Translations under genes and position numbers: made by a program | The notes under the pieces: model-generated | Database searches by the model: none | What the model was told of the DNA's origin: nothing | Seen by the model: only the letters and a program-made list of their open reading frames with translations | NCBI GenBank assembly: GCA_934755305.1 | Contig: CAKVLD010000007.1 | Location: forward strand, 29,388-93,387 | Length of the DNA: 64,000 nucleotides | Direction of reading: 5' to 3' | Source: an uncultured Clostridium sp. | GTDB lineage: Bacteria; Bacillota; Clostridia; Clostridiales; Clostridiaceae | In this document: positions 36,166 to 45,684 of the stretch, in pieces | Position numbering within the stretch: the first letter of the stretch is position 1 | Layout: each line of letters begins with the position of its first letter

Positions 36166-36826
36166 TTCCCCACACCACCTTAATATATTCAGGTTCTTTA
36201 GTATTTAACTCTATTTTTTCTCTAATTCTTCTTATATGAACTGTAACAGTATTCTCACTTTTATAAAAAGGTTCTTCCCATACTTTTTCATATATCTCCT
36301 TTATTGAAAAAATTCTTCCAAGGTTAGATGCTAATAAATAAAGTATCTTATATTCTGTCGCAGTTACCCTTATTTCTTCTCCTCTAACAGTTATCTTCTT
36401 AGCTAATGTATCTATTTCTAAATCTCTAACCTTTACTACACCTTTATCCTCTACATTAAGTGGATTTTCATATCTTCTTAGTTGAGATTTTACTCTAGCT
36501 ACAAGCTCTAAATGATTAAATGGCTTAGATATATAATCATCAGCTCCTACATTTAGACCTAGAATCTTATCAGAATCCTCGCCTTTTGCAGACAACATTA
36601 TTATTGGGATATTGTTATTTTCCCTTATTTTCATACAAGTTTTTATTCCATCTAACCTTGGCATCATTATGTCTAATATAATTAAATGAATCTGATTACT
36701 TTCCAAAATATCTAAAGCTTCAAGTCCATCCTCAGCCTTAAGTACCTTTAAATTCTCGCCTCTTAAATATATTTCAATAGCGTCTCTTATTTCTTTTTCA
36801 TCATCAACCACTAAAACATTATACAC
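36143..36826 (-). CDS. OmpR-family response regulator
   Basis: 227 residues. The receiver domain shows VVDDEKEIRD (acidic pocket), LIILDIMMPRLDG with the phosphorylated Asp (about 52) and the Lys in SKPFNHLELVAR (about 100). The C-terminal winged helix has VTATEYKILYLLASNLGRIF and SENTVTVHIRRIREKIE, the DNA-contact helix. AAGGAGGTAATC precedes the ATG. It forms a two-component pair with the overlapping kinase gene. Targets are unknown. Confidence 0.94.
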   Translation of the reverse strand: MYNVLVVDDEKEIRDAIEIYLRGENLKVLKAEDGLEALDILESNQIHLIILDIMMPRLDGIKTCMKIRENNNIPIIMLSAKGEDSDKILGLNVGADDYISKPFNHLELVARVKSQLRRYENPLNVEDKGVVKVRDLEIDTLAKKITVRGEEIRVTATEYKILYLLASNLGRIFSIKEIYEKVWEEPFYKSENTVTVHIRRIREKIELNTKEPEYIKVVWGIGYKIEK

Positions 36827-36920
36827 ATGATTACCTCCTTAATCTTATAGATATCTTTATTTCCTAACCTTATTAAAGCATAAAAATTAAACTTCTTTAT
36901 TACGTTTTTATTAATATAAA

Positions 36921-37631
36921 TTAAGATATAACTGCATTAAAAACCTCACTATCTCTAACTGGATCAAAGTCCTTTTCTGTCCTAGCTTCCTTTTTTATTC
37001 CTGATTCTCCCTCTTTAGCGCCCTCTATTTCTAATGCTTTCTTAAGATTTTCAACAGTTTTATCTACATCGCCTCTTCTTCCATAAATAGATGCTTTACC
37101 ATAATAACTCCACATATATTGTTCTATTTCCAAGGCTTTATCATACCACAACAAAGCATCATCAAACTTTTCATATAATTCATAATTAAAAGCTTTATTA
37201 TATCTAGCATAACCATAGTCAGGATTAATTTCTAAAGATTTATCTATATCTTTCATTCCTTCATCAAAATTAACAAAAAAAGCCTTTGCTATTCCTCTAA
37301 TATTATATGCCTTATAGCTTTCAGGGAATTTTTCTAGAATAGTATTAGCCTTTTCTATAGCACTAGAATACTCCCCTGCAAAAAAGCTATTATATGCTTC
37401 TTTATATAAACTTTCCTCTTCATTTTTAACTTCTTCTTTACCTTCTTCTACTACAGTAATATTTTCATCACTATTATTATCCTCACTAACTACTAATTTT
37501 TCATCCTTATTTTCTACATTAGTTGAATTTTTTCTATTATTTAAAGCCACATTAATAATAACCACTATTGAAACAATAACTAATATAAGTAAAATTATTT
37601 TCTTAATTTTTAAACTTCCAGGTAATTTCAT
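36921..37631 (-). CDS. membrane-anchored TPR protein
   Basis: 236 residues. One N-terminal membrane helix (about 11-27), then an Asn/Glu/Asp-rich linker to about 75, then three TPR-like repeats (EAYNSFFAGEYSSAIEKANT; NIRGIAKAFFVNFDEGMKDI; YNKAFNYELYEKFDDALLWY). It lies about 95 bases before the response regulator on the same strand and could be transcribed with it. The plan resembles the larger TPR protein near 26-27 kb, though the two are not clearly homologous. Confidence 0.78.
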   Translation of the reverse strand: MKLPGSLKIKKIILLILVIVSIVVIINVALNNRKNSTNVENKDEKLVVSEDNNSDENITVVEEGKEEVKNEEESLYKEAYNSFFAGEYSSAIEKANTILEKFPESYKAYNIRGIAKAFFVNFDEGMKDIDKSLEINPDYGYARYNKAFNYELYEKFDDALLWYDKALEIEQYMWSYYGKASIYGRRGDVDKTVENLKKALEIEGAKEGESGIKKEARTEKDFDPVRDSEVFNAVIS

Positions 37632-37801
37632 ATATAATTTTCACTCCTTTAACAATTTATAATAATAAATAACATTTTCTTTTTACAATAAATCCTTCAA
37701 TTTATTATTTTATTCTATAACTACTTAACTTTACAGTTTTTTTTATATATAATAACATTAAAAGTGCTATAACATTTACATTTTACTATGAGGTATTTAT
37801 T

Positions 37802-38659
37802 ATGAATTTAATTAAAAAAAATAAAGATTTTATTCTTGATGTAGTAATAATATTTGTTGGTTGTTTTATTGCATCCATAGGTGTAAACCTATTTTTAAGT
37901 CATGCAAAACTTCTAAGTGGTGGTGCAACTGGTATTGCTCTTATCTTAGAATATATCACAAACTTTCCATCTGGAGTTTCTGTATTCTTAATTAATGTAC
38001 CATTATTCTTATTAAGTTACAAAAAATTGTCAAGAACATTTACTCTATATTCAGCTATAGGTATGACCTCTTTATCAATTTCACTACTTTTAACAAAACA
38101 ATTCTCTACCATAATACAAGTAGATGATATTTTACTTTACTGTCTTTATGGTGGTGCTTTATGTGGAATAGGTTATGGTCTAGTTTTTCTTAGAAATGGT
38201 TCTACTGGTGGAACTGATATTATTACCATGTTAATTAGGAAAAAACATTCAAATTTCAAAATAGGTTCTGTTGGATTTTCACTAAACTGTGCAATAGTTA
38301 TTTTAGGTGCACTTATCTTTGGTCTTCCAAGAGCTTTATATACTCTTATATCAATTTTCACTCAAGGATTAGTCCTTGACCAAATGTTAAAAGGTTTTTC
38401 TAGTAAAAAACTTCTTCTTATCTTAACAGAAAAAGAAGATGAAATTATCAATTACATAATAAAGGACTTACACAGAGGTGTTACTACATTACCAGCACGT
38501 GGAGAATTTACTGATAGCAACAAACGTATGTTGTATTGTTTGGTAACAACTAGGCAAATGATAGAATTAAAATCAACAATTCTATCAATAGATTCTAAAG
38601 CATTTATTAGTATTTTAGATGTATCTGAAGTTAAAGGAAAAGGATTTACTAATTTATAA
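37802..38659 (+). CDS. YitT family membrane protein
   Basis: 285 residues. Five or six membrane helices (about 10-190) with the family signatures SGGATGIALILEYITN and NGSTGGTDIITMLIR, followed by the soluble C-terminal DUF2179 domain (TTLPARGEFTDSNKRMLYCL). The transported substrate, if any, is unknown. GAGGT precedes the ATG. It is a single plus-strand gene facing the fumarase genes. Confidence 0.9.
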   Translation: MNLIKKNKDFILDVVIIFVGCFIASIGVNLFLSHAKLLSGGATGIALILEYITNFPSGVSVFLINVPLFLLSYKKLSRTFTLYSAIGMTSLSISLLLTKQFSTIIQVDDILLYCLYGGALCGIGYGLVFLRNGSTGGTDIITMLIRKKHSNFKIGSVGFSLNCAIVILGALIFGLPRALYTLISIFTQGLVLDQMLKGFSSKKLLLILTEKEDEIINYIIKDLHRGVTTLPARGEFTDSNKRMLYCLVTTRQMIELKSTILSIDSKAFISILDVSEVKGKGFTNL

Positions 38660-38677
38660 TGCTCATAAATTAATTAT

Positions 38678-38784
38678 AAAAAGGGATGTCGTACAAAGAT
38701 TAAATTATACAATACATAATATTTTAACTTCAAAAAGTAATACTATATATTGTTACTACAATCTTTAATGCGACATCCCTTTTT
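38678..38784. terminator. bidirectional terminator between YitT gene and fumarase
   Basis: AAAAAGGGATGTCG (38678-38691) pairs with CGACATCCCTTTTT (38771-38784). AAAGATT and AATCTTT extend the stem inside a long loop. A- and T-runs allow use by both convergent transcripts. Confidence 0.85.
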
Positions 38785-38831
38785 ACAAATTTAAATCTCT
38801 ATACTTTACAAAAGCCTATTTTATTCAAACC

Positions 38832-39389
38832 TCATTTTAATGAATTAAGATATTTCTTCTTACCTATCTCATAAAGATTATTTCCTTCACTGTCAACAAC
38901 CACTATTAAAGGCATATCTTTAACCTCAATTCTTCTAATAGCTTCGGCTCCTAAATCTTCGTAAGCTATTACTTCAGACTTTACTATACTCTTTGCTATA
39001 AGAGCTGCTGCACCTCCAATAGCTCCAAAATATATACCTTTATTCCTTTTTATAGCTTCTATAACCCTTTCATCTCTATAACCTTTTCCTATCATACCTC
39101 TTAATCCTAAATCTAATAGTCTAGGTGCATAAGGATCCATTCTGTAACTAGTAGTAGGTCCAGCAGATCCTATTACTTCTCCAGGCTTTGCAGGACTTGG
39201 CCCTACATAATATATAGCTTGATTTTCTATCTCTAAAGGTAGTTCTTTTCCTTGATCCAATAACTCTATTAATCTTTTATGTGCAGCATCTCTTCCTGTA
39301 TAAAGTACACCTGACAATAATACTCTATCTCCTGCCTTTAACTTAATAACTTTTTCTTCAGTAAGGGGCATAAAAATTTTATATTCCAT
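38832..39389 (-). CDS. fumB: class I fumarate hydratase, beta subunit
   Basis: 185 residues. With the alpha subunit it hydrates fumarate to malate. Family motifs are LLSGVLYTGRDAAHKRLIEL (about 25-44), GPTTSYRMDPY (about 76-86) and FGAIGGAAALIA (about 120-131). The gene follows the alpha-subunit gene by nine bases. Two-gene class I hydratases may also act on tartrate; this cannot be excluded, but the pair is usually annotated as fumarase in clostridia. Confidence 0.88.
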   Translation of the reverse strand: MEYKIFMPLTEEKVIKLKAGDRVLLSGVLYTGRDAAHKRLIELLDQGKELPLEIENQAIYYVGPSPAKPGEVIGSAGPTTSYRMDPYAPRLLDLGLRGMIGKGYRDERVIEAIKRNKGIYFGAIGGAAALIAKSIVKSEVIAYEDLGAEAIRRIEVKDMPLIVVVDSEGNNLYEIGKKKYLNSLK

Positions 39390-39398
39390 AACTACCTC

Positions 39399-40241
39399 CT
39401 ATAAAATAAATTCCTTGTGCCTAGTTGCATGGCAATTTATATTAACAGCAACTGGCAAACCTGCTATATGCGTAGGATAAGTTTCTATATTTAATCCCAA
39501 AGCAGTAGTTTTGCCTCCAAATCCCTGTGGTCCTATCCCTAATTCATTAATTTTTTCAAGCAATTCTTCTTCTAAATTTTTATAAAACTCATTCTTATTC
39601 CTAATATTAACAGGTCTAATCAAAGCCTTCTTGGCTAAATAAGCTGCCTTATCAAAAGTTCCTCCAATACCAACTCCAATAACCATAGGAGGACATGGGT
39701 TAGGACCAGCTAATTTTACAGTTTCTAAAATAAACTTCTTGACTCCTTCTAATCCGTCTGCTGGTTTTAACATTCCTATTCTACTCATATTTTCTGATCC
39801 AAAACCTTTAGGTGCAACTGTTACTTTAACCTTATCTCCAGAAACAATATTATAATAAATTATTGCTGGTGTATTATCTTTAGTATTTACTCTATGTATA
39901 GGATCTTTAACAACAGATTTTCTTAAATATCCTTCATCATATCCTTTTCTAACCCCTTCATTTATAGCATCTTCTATGTTTCCACCAATAAAATGAACAT
40001 CTTGTCCAACTTCTAAAAATACACATGCCATTCCAGTATCCTGACACATAGGAACTTCCTTCATTTCTGCTATTTCATCATTTATTATAATCTTATCAAG
40101 TACATCTTCAGCCACATCGTAAGACTCTTCTTTTTTACACCTTAAAAGTGCCTCTTTAATATCACTACCAATAAAATAGTTAGCCTCAATACATAGCTTT
40201 TTAACTACTTTCTCTACCTCTTCTACATTTATCTCCCTCAT
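39399..40241 (-). CDS. fumA: class I fumarate hydratase, alpha subunit
   Basis: 280 residues. It carries the O2-sensitive 4Fe-4S cluster; ligands are in CQDTGMACVF (about 61-70), GPNPCPPMVIGVGIGGTFD (about 185-203) and NINCHATRHKEF at the C-terminus. AFTER these the family pattern is complete. It is the first gene of a two-gene operon and lies downstream of cwlD with a terminator between them. Confidence 0.9.
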   Translation of the reverse strand: MREINVEEVEKVVKKLCIEANYFIGSDIKEALLRCKKEESYDVAEDVLDKIIINDEIAEMKEVPMCQDTGMACVFLEVGQDVHFIGGNIEDAINEGVRKGYDEGYLRKSVVKDPIHRVNTKDNTPAIIYYNIVSGDKVKVTVAPKGFGSENMSRIGMLKPADGLEGVKKFILETVKLAGPNPCPPMVIGVGIGGTFDKAAYLAKKALIRPVNIRNKNEFYKNLEEELLEKINELGIGPQGFGGKTTALGLNIETYPTHIAGLPVAVNINCHATRHKEFIL

Positions 40242-40333
40242 TAATCCACCTCCAAATGCTTATAATATATATTTTATTTATATATTCCCTTATTTACAAG
40301 TTATTTCTATCAATTATTATTTATATAAAATAA

Positions 40334-40372
40334 AAATAGGTATTCTATATACATATATATAAATACCTACTT
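40334..40372 (-). terminator. terminator of cwlD
   Basis: TAGGTATT and AATACCTA (40337-40344, 40362-40369) form the stem core, with A/T flanks extending it; the minus strand continues with a T-rich stretch. Confidence 0.7.
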
Positions 40373-40406
40373 TAATTTAATATATTATTCTATATTTCCT
40401 TGGAAA

Positions 40407-41066
40407 TTATCCTTTTTCTTCAAAATACTTATCTATGGCACAAGCAATACCATCTACTATTTTATCTTGATGCTCTTCACTATTAAGTAGTTTCTCTTCT
40501 TTATAATTTGACACAAACCCACATTCAACTATTACTGAAGCACCATCATATCTATCTCTCAAAATTTTATATTGTTGCTTAGCAGGCTTTGCCAACCTAT
40601 TATTATTATCATCTATTTTTTCCTTAAGACTTTCTTGAATTAAAGTTGCAATCTTAGCACTTTCAGCATTATCTGCATACCATACTTGAGCTCCAAAGCA
40701 TTGTTCCATTCTAAATTTATTTTGATGAATAGATATAAATATATCGCAATTAGTTTCTCTCTTCATCTTACACCTCATTTCTAAGTCAGCACTTTTTCCT
40801 TTTGCTAACTCAGAATCATCTTCTCTGGTTAAATAAGCTTTATACCCATCATCCTCTAAACGTGATTTTAACTTCTTACTAATCGCTAAATTAATTTCCT
40901 TCTCTAAAGTACCACTTTGCCCCTTAGCTCCTCCATCAATTCCTCCATGACCTGGATCAATTAAAATGATACCTTTTTCATCATCTTCTGCATATGCTAA
41001 TAACTTTATTGGTAAAATAGTTAATAGTATTATCGACAATATAAACACTAAGTTTTTTATCCTCAT
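40407..41066 (-). CDS. cwlD: N-acetylmuramoyl-L-alanine amidase CwlD
   Basis: 219 residues from the ATG at 41066, which follows GGAGGAAATTTT; an in-frame ATG at 41129 lies before that site and is rejected. Signal peptide about 1-24. The Amidase_3 domain shows IILIDPGHGGIDGGAKG (about 32-48, first zinc His), the catalytic Glu in EKEINLAIS, SIHQNKF (second His) and SVIVECGFVSN (catalytic Glu). CwlD cuts the peptide from muramic acid in spore cortex to make muramic-delta-lactam, so the organism is a spore former. It stands near the rpsI end, as in many clostridia. Confidence 0.9.
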   Translation of the reverse strand: MRIKNLVFILSIILLTILPIKLLAYAEDDEKGIILIDPGHGGIDGGAKGQSGTLEKEINLAISKKLKSRLEDDGYKAYLTREDDSELAKGKSADLEMRCKMKRETNCDIFISIHQNKFRMEQCFGAQVWYADNAESAKIATLIQESLKEKIDDNNNRLAKPAKQQYKILRDRYDGASVIVECGFVSNYKEEKLLNSEEHQDKIVDGIACAIDKYFEEKG

Positions 41067-41271
41067 AAAATTTCCTCCACATAAAATAATTACAATCTTA
41101 TTATGTGGATAAATCCTTTCTTTATTCAAATCAAAAGAATTCTATATTTCATATATGTAACTTTTAAATCTTCTTTCTCAGCAAACTTTATTATTATCTC
41201 AAAAAAATATACTTACTTAATTTAATATTTCCTCGTATTTAATCTTAATTTCTATAAATTATCTAAATAAC

Positions 41272-41306
41272 AAAAAAACTTGTAAACATATGTTTACAAG
41301 TTTTTT
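41272..41306 (-). terminator. terminator of the ribosomal/ecf/rplM-rpsI transcripts
   Basis: AAAAAACTTGTAAACA pairs perfectly with TGTTTACAAGTTTTTT, loop TA, just after rpsI. Confidence 0.92.
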
Positions 41307-41317
41307 CATAAAACTCA

Positions 41318-41710
41318 CTATCTCTTTGAGAATTGTGGAGCTCTTCTTGCTTTCTTAAGACCGTATTTCTTTCTTTCCTTCATTCTTGGATCTCTTGTTA
41401 AGAAACCAGCCTTCTTTAATTCTGGCTTTAAAGCTTCATCAGCTTTTACTAAAGCTCTTGTAATTCCGTGTCTGATAGCTCCAGCTTGACCTGTGAATCC
41501 ACCACCATGAACGTTAACTAAAACGTCAAACTTATCCTTAGTTCCTGTTAAAACTAATGGTTGGTTTACGATCATTCTTAATGTTTCTAAACCAAAAAAG
41601 TTTTCGATGTCTCTCTTATTTATAACAACCTTACCATTTCCTGGTACTAGTCTTACTCTTGCAACTGATTTTTTTCTTCTTCCAGTTCCCATGTATTGAA
41701 CTTTTGCCAT
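41318..41710 (-). CDS. rpsI: ribosomal protein S9
   Basis: 130 residues, normal. It binds the head of the 30S subunit; the C-terminal tail reaching the P site ends in RRAPQFSKR, as usual. The core GGGFTGQAGAIRHGITRALV (about 69-88) is typical. It follows rplM by 26 bases in the conserved rplM-rpsI pair and ends at a strong terminator. Confidence 0.97.
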   Translation of the reverse strand: MAKVQYMGTGRRKKSVARVRLVPGNGKVVINKRDIENFFGLETLRMIVNQPLVLTGTKDKFDVLVNVHGGGFTGQAGAIRHGITRALVKADEALKPELKKAGFLTRDPRMKERKKYGLKKARRAPQFSKR

Positions 41711-41736
41711 TTTTTATTCCTCCTCCCGAGCGTGTA

Positions 41737-42171
41737 TTAGTATCTTAATTCAAGTACTTCTGGCTTTTGAGCTTCATGATTATGAGCTTCGCCTCTATTA
41801 ACTTTTAATTTCTTAAGCATTTGTCTTCCTAAAACACCTGTTGGAAGCATTCTTCTTACTGCTTCTTCAAAAGCTAATTCTGGTTTCTTTTCTAAAACTT
41901 CTCTATATGGAGTTTCTTTTAATCCACCAACGTAACCGCTGTACTTTCTTAAGAATTTTTGATCTAACTTCTTACCAGTTAAAACAACCTTTTCTGCATT
42001 AATAACTATAACATAATCTCCGCAATCAACGTTTGGAGTAAATGTTGGCTTATTCTTACCTCTTAATATTGAAGCAACTTGGCTTGCAACTCTTCCTAGT
42101 GGCTTACCAGCAGCATCTACAACATACCATTTTCTTTCAACGTCTTGTGCTTTTGCAATGTATGATTTCAT
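41737..42171 (-). CDS. rplM: ribosomal protein L13
   Basis: 144 residues, normal. An early-assembly 50S protein; seen motifs are RKWYVVDAAGKPLGRVASQV (about 13-32), HTPNVDCGDYV-like FTPNVDCGDYVIVINAEKV and MLPTGVLGRQMLKKLKV. It has its own consensus promoter and a short structured leader, so the rplM-rpsI pair can be expressed apart from the upstream ecf-truA genes. Confidence 0.97.
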   Translation of the reverse strand: MKSYIAKAQDVERKWYVVDAAGKPLGRVASQVASILRGKNKPTFTPNVDCGDYVIVINAEKVVLTGKKLDQKFLRKYSGYVGGLKETPYREVLEKKPELAFEEAVRRMLPTGVLGRQMLKKLKVNRGEAHNHEAQKPEVLELRY

Positions 42172-42199
42172 CTATTTCCCTCCCTGAACTTACATCTTT

Positions 42200-42275
42200 G
42201 ATACTTAGTAAGTATCAATTTTATGTCAAGACCCGGGGCTAGTGAGTCTTTTACACATAAATATTTCTAACAAAC
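42200..42275 (-). promoter_or_regulatory. structured 5' leader of rplM (L13 leader candidate)
   Basis: Minus strand: a hairpin AAGAC...GTCTT (42250-42228) followed by GATACTT/AAGTATC (42216-42200), between the promoter and the rplM start. Firmicutes L13 mRNAs carry an autoregulatory leader of two such hairpins. The match is by position and structure only. Confidence 0.5.
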
Positions 42276-42281
42276 AAATTT

Positions 42282-42310
42282 ATTATAATACACGCTTACG
42301 GGCGTGTCAA
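42282..42310 (-). promoter_or_regulatory. consensus promoter of rplM-rpsI
   Basis: TTGACA (42310-42305), 17 bases, TATAAT (42287-42282): a perfect sigma-A consensus. The spacer has CGCCCGTAAGCG, unusually GC-rich for the area and self-complementary (ACGC...GCGT). Confidence 0.93.
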
Positions 42311-42333
42311 CACATTTTCTACTTTTTTTGTAA

Positions 42334-43068
42334 TTAATAAAAAACTTTTTCTAACACCAATCCATTAGCCTTTATGCATGGTCCTGCCTTAGTTCTATCT
42401 AATGATTTAATTATTTTAGGAATATCTTCAACCTTAATTTTTCCTTTTCCTACCTCAACTAAAGTACCTACTATAATTCTAACCATATTGTATAAAAAAC
42501 CATCAGCAGAAATATAAATTTTTATATTTTCTTGATTTTTTTCTATATATAATTCAGAAACAGTTCTTACAGAAGTCTTAACAGAGCTTCCATTAGTTTT
42601 AAATGCACTAAAATCATGTTTACCTATAAAATACTTACAAGCCTCTTCCATGTTCTCCACATTTAAAGGCTCCTTAACAAGACAACAATAATCCTTACCT
42701 ATTGCTACCTTTTCATATCTATTTATTATAGTATAACTATATGTCTTTCCCTTACTACTATATCGTGCGTGAAATCCTTCTTCTACCTCTTCTGAACTTA
42801 GGATTGCTATATCATCTGGTAAATTTCTATTAATAGCTTCTCTAAACCTTTCAGCCGGAATACTACTATTTGTTTTAAAATTAGCAACCATTCCCTTAGC
42901 ATGAACCCCTGCATCAGTTCTAGAACTACCAATAACCTCAATTTCTTCACCAGTAGCCTTAGATATAGCTTTTTCTAAAACACCTTGAATAGTTTTATTA
43001 TTATTTTGCTTTTGCCATCCACCATAGTGTGCTCCATCATATTCAATTACTAATTTTATATTTTTCAT
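42334..43068 (-). CDS. truA: tRNA pseudouridine synthase A
   Basis: 244 residues. It makes pseudouridine at positions 38-40 of the tRNA anticodon arm. The catalytic Asp is in SSRTDAGVHAKG (about 48-59). KLVIEYDGAHYGGWQKQ opens the protein and NMVRIIVGTLVEVGKGKI (about 194-211) is the second conserved block. It follows ecfT by 14 bases in the usual gene order. Confidence 0.95.
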   Translation of the reverse strand: MKNIKLVIEYDGAHYGGWQKQNNNKTIQGVLEKAISKATGEEIEVIGSSRTDAGVHAKGMVANFKTNSSIPAERFREAINRNLPDDIAILSSEEVEEGFHARYSSKGKTYSYTIINRYEKVAIGKDYCCLVKEPLNVENMEEACKYFIGKHDFSAFKTNGSSVKTSVRTVSELYIEKNQENIKIYISADGFLYNMVRIIVGTLVEVGKGKIKVEDIPKIIKSLDRTKAGPCIKANGLVLEKVFY

Positions 43069-43082
43069 ATAATCCTCTTATT

Positions 43083-43886
43083 CTATAATTTAAATCTAAC
43101 AATAAAACTTATTATAAATAATACTGCAAATATTAAATAAGCAATAGTATCTCTACTAGAATACTTTAGCTCCTTCATTCTTGTTCTTCCAGTTCCCCCT
43201 CTATAGCATCTGGCTTCCATAGCCATTGCCAACTCATCAGCTCTTCTAAAAGAACTAATAAATAATGGTACTAAGAGAGGTATTAAACTTTTAGCTTTAT
43301 CAATGATATTTCCAGTTTCAAAATCTGCTCCTCTAGCCTTTTGAGCTTTCATTATTTTATCTGTTTCCTCCATCAATGTTGGAATAAATCTTAAAGCTAT
43401 AGTCATCATCATAGCCAACTCGTGAGCTAAAGTTTTTCCAATAGGTCTTAATAACCTTTCAATTCCATCAGTTAATTCAATAGGTGATGTAGTTAATGTT
43501 AATAATGAAGTCCCTATAATCAAAAATATAAGCCTTAATGCCATAAATGCTGCAGTACTTAAACCCTCTTTATAAATCTTTACAAACCCAACATTAAAAA
43601 CTAAAGTCTCTGGAGTTCCTTTTATCATAAAAATATTCAAAACTCCAGTTAAAATAATAAGAAATAATATTGGTTTTAAACTTTTAAATATAAGTCTTAA
43701 TGGAACTTTAGAATTTATAATTACAACACCTAAGAAAGCTACAACAAATATGTAACCTACAAATTTATTTATTATAAATAATGAAGCAATAAATAAAAGA
43801 GAAATTATAATTTTTGTTCTAGGGTCTAATTTATGAGTAAATGATTCTCCAGGTAGATATTGTCCTATAGTTATATCTTGTAACAC
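43083..43886 (-). CDS. ecfT: energy-coupling factor transporter, transmembrane protein
   Basis: 267 residues with about five membrane helices. The two coupling-helix motifs contacting the ATPases are AQKARGAD (about 177-184) and AMEARCYRGG (about 215-224). With EcfA1 and EcfA2 it forms the shared module that works with various substrate-binding S proteins for vitamin and metal uptake; no S component is encoded nearby. It starts 16 bases after ecfA2. Confidence 0.95.
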   Translation of the reverse strand: MLQDITIGQYLPGESFTHKLDPRTKIIISLLFIASLFIINKFVGYIFVVAFLGVVIINSKVPLRLIFKSLKPILFLIILTGVLNIFMIKGTPETLVFNVGFVKIYKEGLSTAAFMALRLIFLIIGTSLLTLTTSPIELTDGIERLLRPIGKTLAHELAMMMTIALRFIPTLMEETDKIMKAQKARGADFETGNIIDKAKSLIPLLVPLFISSFRRADELAMAMEARCYRGGTGRTRMKELKYSSRDTIAYLIFAVLFIISFIVRFKL

Positions 43887-43902
43887 TCAAATTCCTCCTT
43901 TA

Positions 43903-44757
43903 CTATTTATTTTTTAAAATATTCATTAATTCTTTACGTGCTTGCTCTATAGTATAAATATCTTCAGAAACATTAAATCCTTTTTCTTTAAGTTTCTTCA
44001 TAAGATAAGTAACTTGAGGTACACCCAACCCAATCTCTTCTAATGTATCAATTTCTTTAAATACCTCTGCTGGTGTTCCTTCTAAAGCAACCTTACCAGC
44101 ATTCATTACAATAACCTTTTCAGCAAATTTAGCAACATCCTCCATACTATGGCTTACTAAAATTATAGTCATACCATAATCCTTATGAAGTTTTTGTATT
44201 TGAGTTAATATATCATCTCTTCCCTTAGGATCTAGCCCTGCAGTTGGTTCATCCAATATTAAAGTCTTAGGATTCATAGCAATAACTCCTGCTATTGCTA
44301 CTCTTCTTTTTTGTCCTCCGCTCAAATCAAAAGGAGATTTATCTTTATAATTTTCATAATTTAAACCTACCATCTCCATAGATTTAATTACTCTTTCTTC
44401 TATCTCATCATCAGATAATCCCAAGTTTCTTGGTCCAAAAGCAATATCTTTTGCTATAGTTTCTTCAAACAATTGATATTCAGAGTACTGGAACACTAAC
44501 CCAACTTTCTTTCTTACATCTATTAACTTAATACCTGGCTCTGTAATATTAATACCATCTATAATAATCTTGCCACTAGTAGGTTTTAATAAACCATTTA
44601 TATGTTGAATTAAAGTAGATTTTCCAGAACCAGTATGACCGATTAAAGTAACAAATTCACCATCTTTTATCTCCAAACTTATATTATCTAAAGCAACTTT
44701 CTCAAAAGGACCCTTTGGCATATACACATGGGTTAAATTTTCTATTTTAATTGACAT
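43903..44757 (-). CDS. ecfA2: energy-coupling factor transporter ATPase 2
   Basis: 284 residues. ABC ATPase with Walker A GHTGSGKST (about 38-46), Q-loop FQYSEYQLFE, signature LSGGQKRR (about 144-151), Walker B LILDEPTAGLDP and H-loop VSHSMED. The FEKVALDNIS insert near the N-terminus is typical of EcfA2. It overlaps ecfA1 by 16 bases, so expression is coupled and both subunits are made in equal amounts. Confidence 0.95.
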   Translation of the reverse strand: MSIKIENLTHVYMPKGPFEKVALDNISLEIKDGEFVTLIGHTGSGKSTLIQHINGLLKPTSGKIIIDGINITEPGIKLIDVRKKVGLVFQYSEYQLFEETIAKDIAFGPRNLGLSDDEIEERVIKSMEMVGLNYENYKDKSPFDLSGGQKRRVAIAGVIAMNPKTLILDEPTAGLDPKGRDDILTQIQKLHKDYGMTIILVSHSMEDVAKFAEKVIVMNAGKVALEGTPAEVFKEIDTLEEIGLGVPQVTYLMKKLKEKGFNVSEDIYTIEQARKELMNILKNK

Positions 44758-45593
44758 AACGCATCCACCATTTCATCCACATTTAATATTTCAGTACTTA
44801 TATTTATTCCTGATTTATTTAATTCATAAGCCAACTCTGTGACTTGTGGCACATCTAATCCTATCTGTTTCATCTTTTCTACTTCAGAAAAAACTTTTTT
44901 AGGTGCACCTTCTATAATAATCTTACCATCATCTACAACGACTATTCTATCTCCCTGCGCAGCTTCATCCATATAATGAGTTATAAGAACTATAGTAATT
45001 CCATATTCTTTATTTAATTGTTTTATACTGTTCATTACATCTTTTCTACCACTTGGATCTAACATAGCAGTAGGTTCATCAAATACTATACATTCAGGCT
45101 GCATAGCTAATACCCCAGCTATAGCAACTCTTTGCTTTTGCCCCCCTGATAAGAGATGTGGTGCGTGTCTCTTATACTCGCTCATACCAACCCTATATAA
45201 ACTTTCATCAACTCTTCTTCTAATCTCTTTAGGTTCAATTCCTAAATTTTCTGGTCCAAAAGCCACATCTTCTTCAACAATTGTTGCGACTAATTGATTA
45301 TCAGGATTTTGAAAAACCATTCCAGCCTTACTTCTTATATTCCATAGATTATTTTCATCCGAAGTATCTAAACCATCTACTATAACCTTGCCTTCAGAAG
45401 GTAATAATAAGGCATTAATATGCTTCGCAATAGTAGATTTTCCCGATCCATTGTGTCCAAGAACAACCAAAAATTCCCCCTTTTTCACTTCCAGGTTTAC
45501 TCCTTTTAGAGCATATTTCTCTACTTCTTTTTCATCCTCTATGGAAGTATATTTATGTACTAACTTCTGTAAACTTATCATATTGTCATTCAT
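44742..45593 (-). CDS. ecfA1: energy-coupling factor transporter ATPase 1
   Basis: 283 residues. Walker A GHNGSGKST (about 46-54), Q-loop VFQNPDNQLVATIV (EcfA1 form), signature LSGGQKQR (about 147-154), Walker B CIVFDEPTAMLDP and H-loop ITHYMDE. It is the first ecf gene behind its own promoter. GGAGG precedes the ATG. Confidence 0.95.
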   Translation of the reverse strand: MNDNMISLQKLVHKYTSIEDEKEVEKYALKGVNLEVKKGEFLVVLGHNGSGKSTIAKHINALLLPSEGKVIVDGLDTSDENNLWNIRSKAGMVFQNPDNQLVATIVEEDVAFGPENLGIEPKEIRRRVDESLYRVGMSEYKRHAPHLLSGGQKQRVAIAGVLAMQPECIVFDEPTAMLDPSGRKDVMNSIKQLNKEYGITIVLITHYMDEAAQGDRIVVVDDGKIIIEGAPKKVFSEVEKMKQIGLDVPQVTELAYELNKSGINISTEILNVDEMVDALCQLK

Positions 45594-45684
45594 AATTAAT
45601 CCTCCAACACAAAATAAAAAAATTTCTATACATTATAAAAAAGACAAACATATATAACATACATCATTTGCTAATATAAATATA

